Of a stretch of 7,505 nt of DNA, positions 1-5,381 are shown in pieces. The stretch is from positions 1 to 7,505 of the forward strand of contig JAVBSS010000073.1 in assembly GCA_031556525.1 (NCBI GenBank), in the 5' to 3' direction. This DNA is from JAVBSN01 sp031556525. Lineage in GTDB: Bacteria > Bacillota > Clostridia > Lachnospirales > Lachnospiraceae. A program made the position numbers and the translations under genes. The notes under the pieces were generated by a model, which was given only the letters and a program-made list of their open reading frames with translations, searched no databases and was not told the DNA's origin. The stretch's first letter is position 1; each line of letters starts with the position of its first letter.

Positions 1-1090
1 TACATTACTTTCTAAGAGTCTTCAGATTCTTCCAGAGAAGTATCATGGACTTAAGGATACAGACGTTAGATATAGACAAAGATATATTGATTTAATTGTA
101 AATGAAGAATCAAGAAATACATTTATTAAGCGTTCAAGAATATTAAGCGAAATTCGTAAATATCTTGACGGACAAGGGTTCTTAGAAGTAGAGACTCCAG
201 TTCTTACTGGAAATGCAGGTGGTGCAGCAGCAAGACCTTTCTTCACTCATCATAATGCCTTAGATCAAGATCTACATTTAAGAATATCTCTAGAGTTATA
301 CTTAAAGAGACTTATCGTTGGTGGTCTAGAGAAAGTATATGAAATAGGTAGAGTATTCCGTAATGAAGGATTATCAGTTAGACATAATCCTGAATTTACA
401 CTATTAGAGTTATATCAAGCATACACTGATTACTATGGAATGATGGACTTAGTAGAGAGTCTATTCAAATATCTTGCAGAGACAGTATGTGGAACAGCAG
501 TAGTTACTTATGATGGAGTAGAGATAGATCTATCTAAGCCATTTGAGAGATTAACAATGGTTGATGCTGTTAAGAAGTATGCAAATGTTGATTTCAATGA
601 GATTAAGACTGTTGAAGAAGCAAAGGCAATCGCTAAAGAAAAAGGGATAGCTTTTGAAGATAGACATAAATATGGTGATATTATTAACTTATTCTTTGAA
701 GAGTACGTTGAAGAGAACTTAGTTCAACCTACATTTATTATGGATCACCCAGTTGATATATCTCCACTTGCTAAGAGAAAACCAACTGATCCAGAGTTTA
801 CAGAGAGATTCGAGTTATTTATTACTAAGAGAGAAATGGCAAATGCATTCTCAGAATTAAATGACCCAATCGATCAAAAGGGACGTTTTGAAGCACAAGA
901 AGAACTAAGAGCAGCAGGCGATGAAGAAGCAAATCACATGGATGAAGATTTCATTACAGCACTTGAGTATGGAATGCCTCCAACAGGTGGTATTGGTATC
1001 GGAATCGATAGATTATGTATGTTATTAACTGATTCATATGCTATTAGGGATGTTTTGTTGTTCCCGACGATGAAGAGTTTGGATAAGTAA
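1..1090 (+). CDS. lysS: Lysyl-tRNA synthetase, class II, 5'-truncated by the window edge
   Basis: Class II aminoacyl-tRNA synthetase that charges tRNA-Lys in the cytoplasm. The frame is open from base 2, giving 362 visible residues; bacterial LysRS is usually about 490-500, so the N-terminal anticodon-binding domain lies outside the window. The visible part is the catalytic core. The motif 1 region FLEVETPVL is at bases 179-205, motif 2 GRVFRNEG at 347-370 followed by HNPEFTLLELYQAY, and motif 3 GGIGIGIDRL at 986-1015. The early segment YRQRYIDLIVN is also typical. The C-terminus DVLLFPTMKSLDK matches the normal end of the family, so the gene looks functional. The last 14 codons (1046-1087) contain AGG, three TTG, CCG and ACG, codons I do not find in frame in the preceding part, which suggests the 3' end was replaced by recombination. 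An intrinsic terminator follows at 1195-1232. Confidence 0.97.
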   Translation, partial: TLLSKSLQILPEKYHGLKDTDVRYRQRYIDLIVNEESRNTFIKRSRILSEIRKYLDGQGFLEVETPVLTGNAGGAAARPFFTHHNALDQDLHLRISLELYLKRLIVGGLEKVYEIGRVFRNEGLSVRHNPEFTLLELYQAYTDYYGMMDLVESLFKYLAETVCGTAVVTYDGVEIDLSKPFERLTMVDAVKKYANVDFNEIKTVEEAKAIAKEKGIAFEDRHKYGDIINLFFEEYVEENLVQPTFIMDHPVDISPLAKRKPTDPEFTERFELFITKREMANAFSELNDPIDQKGRFEAQEELRAAGDEEANHMDEDFITALEYGMPPTGGIGIGIDRLCMLLTDSYAIRDVLLFPTMKSLDK

Positions 1091-1271
1091 AAGGTAGGGA
1101 AATCAAGGGATTGAAGCATTTTTATATGAACCAATTAATGATTTTGAACCAATTTTGAACCAAAATAAATAAGTTTTTAAAGAAGTTTAAAGAGAATCCT
1201 TAGATTAGAAAATTCTAGTCTAGGGATTTTTTGATGAAGAATTATAATTAACAATGTAATTGAAAGCAATT
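1046..1271 (+). repeat. Direct repeat copy 1: lysS 3' end plus downstream terminator block
   Basis: First copy of an imperfect direct repeat. The clearest part, 1103-1271, aligns with 4055-4206. Shared stretches include TTATATGAAC, TTTTGAACCAAAATAAATAA, GAGAATCCTTAGA, GGGATTTTTTGAT and the run AGAATTATAATTAACAATG continuing through TAATTGAAAGCAAT. Weaker similarity extends left into the last bases of lysS. Both copies carry an intrinsic terminator with a conserved hairpin but a different stem sequence. Copy 1 has three GAACCAA words (1128-1134, 1146-1152, 1157-1163). I infer an att-like duplication left by site-specific integration or element accretion at the end of lysS; ordinary duplication of a terminator region is the alternative. 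The exact left boundary is uncertain. Confidence 0.7.
1195..1232 (+). terminator. Intrinsic terminator of lysS
   Basis: The left arm 1195-1208 (AATCCTTAGATTAG) pairs with 1215-1228 (CTAGTCTAGGGATT) over 14 pairs, two of them G-U wobbles, with a short A/T loop. A run of six T (1227-1232) follows immediately. This is a standard Rho-independent terminator about 105 bases after the lysS stop. It separates lysS transcription from the cargo genes. Confidence 0.85.
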
Positions 1272-1442
1272 ATGGTATTGAAAATAGTAAGACATAACAT
1301 TATACTAATTTGTCGGGAAAATTTAAAAAATAATGTAATAAAGGTGTATTTAAGATATCTAAACATAATAGTTTTAAAATGGGAAATGATTATAGATTTT
1401 ATTAGAAATTTCCGAAAATAGGTAGAATATACTTGTATTTTA
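1272..1442. other. AT-rich intergenic stretch ahead of the split cargo gene
   Basis: Very AT-rich sequence between the repeat and the first cargo gene. I see no credible coding frame and no tRNA. There is a loose inverted similarity between a TTTGTCGGGAAAATTT stretch near 1310-1325 and an AAATTTCCGAAAATA stretch near 1407-1421. It is too imperfect for me to call an operator, but its place just upstream of the promoter-like element makes it the only candidate regulatory sequence here. Confidence 0.3.
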
Positions 1443-1451
1443 TGATATACT
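1443..1451 (+). promoter_or_regulatory. Extended -10 promoter candidate for the cargo gene at 1487
   Basis: The sequence TGATATACT matches the extended -10 pattern TGnTATAAT with one change (TATACT, 1446-1451). It lies about 35 bases before the start codon at 1487, leaving a short leader. No good -35 hexamer stands 17 bases upstream, as is common for extended -10 promoters. It is downstream of the lysS terminator, so the cargo genes can be expressed on their own. Confidence 0.5.
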
Positions 1452-1486
1452 GTTATCATTTATTGGAGAAAGTATGGTGACAAGTT

Positions 1487-2215
1487 ATGCAAAAGTTGAC
1501 AGAGTTTTTACTTAAAGAGACACCAGGACATGCAGATGAATTATTTACAGCCCTTAATGCAACTATTGAAGCAATTGGAAATACAAGAGCATTAGTTGAT
1601 GGAAATACATTGAAACTATTACAAAGCGGTAGACATGATGAAACTGCTCCTTATATTGAGGTAAGTAAAGAATTAACTCAATTATCATCATATATTAGTG
1701 AAATTCTTGATGGTGTTGAAACTGATTATTCATATGATAATGATATAGAAGTTATAGGTGAAAGTGAAAATGCAAGCGGTAATATAGATAAATATGGTTC
1801 TTGCCAAGTAAATGAATTAGAAGCACATGGGTTATTTGAAAGTTTTACACATAAGCGACCAGTTTCATTTTCTTTAGAAGGACAAAGATTCTCTGCTAGG
1901 GATTGGAAGCAGATTTTAAGAATTGTGTGTGAAGTATTAAATCAAAGGAATCCACAATTATTCAAGTCTTTTGTAAATGATGCGCAGATGCAGGGAAATA
2001 CGAGAACATATTTTTCGTTCAGTGATAGAAACATGTATAATCCAAGAAAAATATCTGGTAGTGATGTCTTCATTGAAACAAATCATAGTGCAAATACAAT
2101 ATGTTCTATTATTGGGAATATACTTGAGAAATATAACATTCCAATAGCATCATTAAAAATATATTTGAGGGCAGATTATTCTTCTTTACATGGAAATAGT
2201 GTAAAAAAAAACTGA
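1487..2215 (+). CDS. Unrecognised cargo protein, N-terminal part (split at an A9 tract)
   Basis: A 242-residue frame beginning MQKLTEFLLK, with GGTGA at 1476-1480 as a likely ribosome binding site six bases before ATG 1487. Residues 1-75 look helical. About 76-115 is acidic and low in structure. About 119-229 looks like a compact domain, with RPVSFSLEGQRF, ARDWKQIL, TYFS, IETNHSANTI and IASLKIYLR. That pattern resembles an uncharacterised module I associate with various Firmicutes proteins, but I cannot name it. The frame ends at TGA 2213-2215, straight after nine A (2203-2211). The -1 frame then stays open to 2988 with no good start of its own, so this and the next segment were probably made as one protein of about 500 residues. 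Function is unknown. Its place between att-like repeats suggests accessory, possibly defence, cargo. Confidence 0.7.
   Translation: MQKLTEFLLKETPGHADELFTALNATIEAIGNTRALVDGNTLKLLQSGRHDETAPYIEVSKELTQLSSYISEILDGVETDYSYDNDIEVIGESENASGNIDKYGSCQVNELEAHGLFESFTHKRPVSFSLEGQRFSARDWKQILRIVCEVLNQRNPQLFKSFVNDAQMQGNTRTYFSFSDRNMYNPRKISGSDVFIETNHSANTICSIIGNILEKYNIPIASLKIYLRADYSSLHGNSVKKN
2206..2212 (+). promoter_or_regulatory. Candidate -1 ribosomal slippery site A AAA AAC
   Basis: In the frame of the upstream gene the codons read GTA AAA AAA AAC TGA. The heptamer A AAA AAC fits the X XXY YYZ rule for -1 frameshifting exactly, and a stop codon follows at once. A -1 slip leads into the open frame starting CTG ATT AGT GAA, which runs to 2988. 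The -1 frame is closed just upstream by TAG at 2197-2199, so the switch must happen within bases 2200-2212. The same A9 run could equally be a one-base deletion, a homopolymer sequencing error or a site of transcriptional slippage. I do not see an obvious stimulatory stem-loop in the next bases. Confidence 0.45.
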
Positions 2216-2988
2216 TTAGTGAAATAGATACAGAGGAACAAGCTGAAAAGAAAATAGGTCAATATGTAAGAGATTATTTTTATGATTATTTTTCAAATGA
2301 AGATAAACAGTATGATTTGAAAAACTTTTTGAATAGATATTGGTGCAATGATAATTTTGGAATATGTTATCCGCTTATTAAAGAAATTGATATGTCAAAA
2401 CCAATTTCACAGCAAAAAAATTATAATAACGAATATGCTAGATATTGGACAAAACCAATATTGTATATAAATGGTAAGCATTATATTTTGTGTAGTCAGT
2501 GGTTTAGGGGCTTTCAAGATAAATTTGATGCATGGATTGAGAAAAATGAAAACATACAAGGGGATATAACTAAATTAATTGAATTAGATGATCCAGAAGA
2601 GATAATTCCAATTAAATTACGAAAAAAAGAAAATTGTAATTTCTATGATTTTAAAAAAAATAATTGTATGTGTACAGAATCTGTAGTATTTACGCAACCA
2701 TGTAATAATTTAATATCATGTTCATATTATTCTGAGTTTAAAGTTTACGTAGTTCCAGCAATATATTGTAAAAAGCATTATTGTCCTTGTTGTAATGGTA
2801 ATACTGAAAAAGATATGATTGTATGTACATATTCTCCTGGTGGAATTGAGAGACAGAATAAATTGATTACATACAGATGTGATGAATGTGAGAAAAATTA
2901 TATAGCAGACAAGGTGTATAAGGGATATACTCAAAGTAAATCACTAGAAGACTTAAACATGACATTTGAGAAAATAAAATTAGAGTAA
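2212..2988 (+). CDS. Unrecognised cargo protein, C-terminal cysteine-rich part (-1 frame)
   Basis: Open frame of 258 codons starting right at the A9 tract (LISEIDTEEQAEKK) and ending at TAA 2986-2988. The first in-frame start-like codon is TTG at 2317 and the first ATG is at 2389. Neither has a convincing ribosome binding site, so separate translation is unlikely. The second half is rich in cysteine: a first cluster (CNFYDF, then CMC, PCNNLISC) at about 2636-2730, and a zinc-ribbon-like pair CPCC at 2782-2793 and CDEC at 2878-2889. These probably bind zinc, which often means nucleic-acid or protein contact (inference). The family is not recognised. Together with 1487-2215 it would make a protein of about 500 residues: a helical N-terminus, a compact middle domain and a double zinc-binding C-terminus. 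A pseudogene caused by loss of one A is the alternative. Confidence 0.6.
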   Translation: MISEIDTEEQAEKKIGQYVRDYFYDYFSNEDKQYDLKNFLNRYWCNDNFGICYPLIKEIDMSKPISQQKNYNNEYARYWTKPILYINGKHYILCSQWFRGFQDKFDAWIEKNENIQGDITKLIELDDPEEIIPIKLRKKENCNFYDFKKNNCMCTESVVFTQPCNNLISCSYYSEFKVYVVPAIYCKKHYCPCCNGNTEKDMIVCTYSPGGIERQNKLITYRCDECEKNYIADKVYKGYTQSKSLEDLNMTFEKIKLE

Positions 2989-3194
2989 AGGAACGAGTAT
3001 TGATATTATATGGGTATTTATGATAATAACGTATTATATAGACTTGAATTTACGAATGATTTTTTGTTGGATGATTTTTATTATAATTTCAATATGGCAA
3101 ATAGGGTGTATTTCTGAAAATGAAAAATTTAAGCAAGTAAAAATTAGTGGGCATGAGGTTAAAATCTAGGTTGGTATGTATTGGAGGAAATGAA

Positions 3195-3899
3195 ATGTGT
3201 ATGGTTTTCGAATGGTTATATCAAAATGCGGTGGCTATATTTATTTCATCTATTATCTCATTATTGATTTCTCATAGGTATTATAATAAGGGAAATAGAG
3301 ATGAAGTTTTTATAACAATGATTTTTCCAATAGTGAAATTATTAGAAAAACCATATATCAAGAGTAATTATGAAATATTAGTTGAACTAAAGTCAAGTTA
3401 TGCAATTAGATATTTAAATTCTAAGGAGAGAAAAAAACTAATTTTATTAATAGATCAATATGAAAGTGTGTATAAGTATGATAAGTTTTCTATTGATACA
3501 GGTTGTATTATGTCATATTTTGAGTTTAAATTGAGAGAAGAGGAAATTGTTATCAAGCCATGTCCTATATATGATGATGAAAGAATTGTGGTTGCATATG
3601 ATTATCCTCCGGAGTATAATTATTTGAATGAACAAATATATGATATGGTATCAACATTTGAATTTTTATGTTATCCTAGAGATTATGAAAAAGAAATTGC
3701 AAAGATATTAAATAATTATGCAAAAGAATTTTATAGGAATGAGGAAATGGAATTTTTTAATGATTACCCAATTGAAACAGTGATTAGTAAGGCACGACTT
3801 GCTAAGGAATGGGATGAAAAATTAAAAGAAATGGAGCAAAGGAAATTAGAATTTTTGAACTTGCATATATGTAAAAAAGTGAAGGAAATAATAAAGTAG
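3195..3899 (+). CDS. Membrane-anchored protein of unknown function
   Basis: A 234-residue protein. ATG 3195 is chosen because GGAGG (3183-3187) lies seven bases upstream; in-frame starts further 5' have no such site. Residues about 10-26 (QNAVAIFISSIISLLIS) form one hydrophobic segment followed by HRYYNKGNR, so the protein is likely anchored in the membrane with the remaining 200 residues on the cytoplasmic side, by the positive-inside rule. The rest is mixed helix with no catalytic motif I can see. The end (about 197-233) is highly charged and probably a helix or coiled coil (ARLAKEWDEKLKEMEQRK). It follows the split cargo gene by 206 bases on the same strand, and a terminator lies downstream at 4133-4166. 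A membrane protein beside a zinc-binding cytoplasmic protein is a common plan for two-gene phage-defence modules, but this is only a suggestion. Confidence 0.75.
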   Translation: MCMVFEWLYQNAVAIFISSIISLLISHRYYNKGNRDEVFITMIFPIVKLLEKPYIKSNYEILVELKSSYAIRYLNSKERKKLILLIDQYESVYKYDKFSIDTGCIMSYFEFKLREEEIVIKPCPIYDDERIVVAYDYPPEYNYLNEQIYDMVSTFEFLCYPRDYEKEIAKILNNYAKEFYRNEEMEFFNDYPIETVISKARLAKEWDEKLKEMEQRKLEFLNLHICKKVKEIIK

Positions 3900-4011
3900 C
3901 TTAATGCTAATTAATATAAGTATATTTGCCACAAATGAATAAATTAAAAGTTAATAAGGTGTTGAATGGTAGAACTTATATGAGAAATAGGCATCTATAA
4001 AACTTGTGAAG
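3900..4011. other. AT-rich intergenic stretch after the cargo genes
   Basis: Between the end of the membrane-protein gene and the second repeat copy. I see stops in all frames, no RNA gene and no strong hairpin; TAGC and GCTA around 3897-3909 could form only a four-pair stem. It may be decayed sequence from the end of an earlier element, but I cannot identify a parent gene. Confidence 0.4.
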
Positions 4012-4206
4012 ATTTCTGCGATAGTGAAAGTTTGACAAATAAAATTCAGTAAAGTCAGGGACTCAAGCGGTTTATATGAACTGATTGTTAATTTTGAACC
4101 AAAATAAATAAAGTTTTAAAGAATTTAAAGAGAATCCTTAGAATAGAAATATTCTAGGGATTTTTTGATAAAGAATTATAATTAACAATGTAATTGAAAG
4201 CAATAA
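4012..4206 (+). repeat. Direct repeat copy 2: diverged lysS-tail and terminator block
   Basis: Second copy of the block at 1046-1271. The stretch 4055-4206 aligns well, with a deletion that leaves one GAACCAA word (4096-4102) and one altered GAACTGA (4078-4084) in place of three. To the left, bases about 4016-4048 (CGATAGTGAAAGTTTGACAA and onward) resemble the lysS tail around 1068-1095 (CGATGAAGAGTTTGGATAAG), though too weakly to be certain. If real, this is a degenerate copy of the lysS 3' end, as expected for an att site at the far side of an inserted segment. The segment between the two copies contains the split gene and the membrane-protein gene, and no integrase. Confidence 0.65.
4133..4166 (+). 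terminator. Intrinsic terminator in repeat copy 2
   Basis: The left arm 4133-4145 (AATCCTTAGAATA) pairs with 4150-4162 (TATTCTAGGGATT) over 13 pairs with one G-U wobble. The loop is GAAA and a run of six T ends at 4166. The inner stem differs in sequence from the copy at 1195-1232 yet pairs just as well, so the hairpin itself has been kept. It would end transcription from the membrane-protein gene. Confidence 0.85.
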
Positions 4207-4254
4207 TAATATATGATATTGTTATAAATAATGCCTTTTAGAAGAATTAGATTC

Positions 4255-4586
4255 ATGGAGAGGAGCAGTCTTATGATATTTGACAACGAATTAAAAGCTA
4301 ATGGCTTAAAAACAATTGACATAGACAATCTTAGACTAGTACCAGAAGTGAATTATTAATTTCTAAATAGAGGTACATTGTATCAAATGCAATGACAATG
4401 CATTGTAAATTATATTCCAAAGGACATTTTAAAGAAGTATTACCAGAAGGATAAGAGTTTGAAGCACTACTATATTTACCAAGATATGCTTGGGTAAAAA
4501 AGCATGGACGAAACCAAGTTGAATATCCTCATATTTCTAACCCTAGTTACGAAACCGGAAGTAATAAAGGGTGGTGGAGTAGTTAG
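4255..4586 (+). pseudogene. Decayed remnant of an unrecognised gene
   Basis: A start with a good ribosome binding site (GGAGAGGAG at 4257-4265, then ATG 4274) opens a frame of 28 codons (MIFDNELKANGLKTIDIDNL and so on) ending at TAA 4357-4359. Readable text goes on in that frame to TGA just after 4390. Another frame (phase of base 4371) then reads protein-like sequence (RYIVSNAMTMHCKLY, then KEVLPEG), is broken by TAA 4452-4454, and continues as EFEALLYLPRYAWVKKHGRN and NPSYETGSNKGWWSS to TAG 4584-4586. Several stops and a frame change with meaningful-looking text point to a pseudogene. I do not recognise the parent. The first part could alternatively be a genuine small protein of 28-34 residues. 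Confidence 0.4.
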
Positions 4587-4610
4587 TTTGTTAGAAGTAT
4601 CTACAACCCT

Positions 4611-4637
4611 GAGAACTAGCAATAGTTCTCTTTTTTT
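4611..4637 (+). terminator. Intrinsic terminator before the protease/ATPase operon
   Basis: GAGAACTA (4611-4618) pairs perfectly with TAGTTCTC (4623-4630) around a GCAA loop, followed by seven T (4631-4637). This is a strong Rho-independent terminator. It lies 25 bases after the pseudogene and about 90 bases before the first operon gene. It could end the decayed gene or, if the operon promoter is further upstream, act as an attenuator. Confidence 0.85.
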
Positions 4638-4662
4638 ACCCCAATTTTCAATCTTTTTCCAT

Positions 4663-4688
4663 AGCATCCAAGATGCTCGGGTGTTTTT
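4663..4688 (+). promoter_or_regulatory. Competing hairpins, possible attenuator in the operon leader
   Basis: AGCATC (4663-4668) pairs perfectly with GATGCT (4672-4677) around a three-base loop. The same left arm, extended as AGCATCC (4663-4669), can instead pair with GGGTGTT (4679-4685), with two wobbles, ahead of a short T run (to 4688). The two structures exclude each other, as in antiterminator/terminator pairs. The second is weak, and no sensor element, leader peptide or promoter is obvious. Confidence 0.3.
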
Positions 4689-4729
4689 AAAAAGCAGTTT
4701 TGATTAGTTGCGTGGAGAGGAGAAGAACA

Positions 4730-5074
4730 ATGCGAATAAATGTAAACAGCCTAGAAACTCGCCTAAATAACATTAGTCGTGGTTTTGCTAGTGATGACTC
4801 TTTTTTAGTGGCAGCCATTGATAACTTTATGAATGTTCCTATTAGTGGTTATCTCTATTCGTTCCCTAAAGAAAGAGAACAATTAAGGCAAATTCTCGAA
4901 ATAACAGAAGATGAAGAAGGGGAAATGACATACAAGATGGTAACAATGTTAGTTGAGTATTGTTGGGATATCCCAGAGATGAGAACCATGGCTGAACAGA
5001 TAATAGATATTCTTATTGCTCCCATTCTTAAATGTTATGAGGAAAGGAAGATTGCTTATGGAGAAGCAGAATAG
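4730..5074 (+). CDS. Small acidic protein of unknown function, first gene of the operon
   Basis: A 114-residue protein beginning MRINVNSLETRLNNISRG. ATG 4730 is preferred over the in-frame TTG at 4700 because GGAGAGGAG (4714-4722) lies seven bases upstream of it. The protein looks largely helical and soluble, with an acidic centre (EITEDEEGE) and no cysteine motif, signal peptide or membrane segment. No catalytic motif is visible and I do not recognise the family. Its stop overlaps the next gene by 17 bases, so translation is probably coupled. The N-terminus (SLETRLNNISR) and C-terminus (IDILIAPILK) faintly echo the next protein (SLNKRLKMVSR, YGILIEPIAR), hinting at a duplicated pair. By position it may be an adaptor or accessory factor for the protease or ATPase, which is inference from context only. 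Confidence 0.75.
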   Translation: MRINVNSLETRLNNISRGFASDDSFLVAAIDNFMNVPISGYLYSFPKEREQLRQILEITEDEEGEMTYKMVTMLVEYCWDIPEMRTMAEQIIDILIAPILKCYEERKIAYGEAE

Positions 5075-5381
5075 AATATCACTTAATAAGAGATTGAAAA
5101 TGGTATCAAGAAATAGTCCTGTAGCTCTTGCTATATTTGAAATATATACAGATGACTATCTATTTACTACGGCTAGAATGTTTGGCTTAACTGGTATAGA
5201 AGGCAGATATGTAGACCAAGTAGGTGAACAATTAAGGAAGGGTAAGGTGCTAGCACAAACAATACATGATATTAGTAAAATGACCCAAAAAGAAAAATAT
5301 GAATTACTATATGGAATCCTAATTGAGCCAATAGCAAGAATTAAAAATAGCGAAGAAGGAGAAGACGACGATGAATATTAA
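5058..5381 (+). CDS. Small protein of unknown function, second gene of the operon
   Basis: A 107-residue protein beginning MEKQNRISLNKRLK. ATG 5058 is chosen because GGAAAGG (5041-5047) stands about ten bases upstream; an earlier in-frame start at 5016 would overlap the previous gene far more. It looks helical and soluble. It has a basic N-terminus and a very acidic C-terminal tail (NSEEGEDDDEY). It overlaps the preceding gene by 17 bases and the following protease gene by 11, so the three are surely co-transcribed and likely translationally coupled. It may be a distant paralogue of the preceding protein, judging from short matches at both ends. I recognise no domain. Acidic tails can mediate docking to partner proteins, but nothing in the sequence proves that here. 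Confidence 0.75.
   Translation: MEKQNRISLNKRLKMVSRNSPVALAIFEIYTDDYLFTTARMFGLTGIEGRYVDQVGEQLRKGKVLAQTIHDISKMTQKEKYELLYGILIEPIARIKNSEEGEDDDEY

Noticed and set aside
3010..3117. 35-codon frame (MGIYDNNVLYRLEF) between the two cargo genes
   Set aside because: There is no ribosome binding site at a usable distance and the composition is like non-coding AT-rich DNA. It might be a fragment of a decayed gene but cannot be supported.
4194..4222. Promoter TTGAAA - 17 bases - TATTGT at the end of repeat copy 2
   Set aside because: The -35 is good and the spacing is right, but the -10 is poor and the matching position in copy 1 is not promoter-like. The only gene downstream is decayed. Left unannotated.
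4504..4707. Forward open frame of 67 codons between the pseudogene and the operon
   Set aside because: It runs straight through the strong intrinsic terminator at 4611-4637, has no ribosome binding site, and its translation is low-complexity. The more protein-like text lies in another frame.
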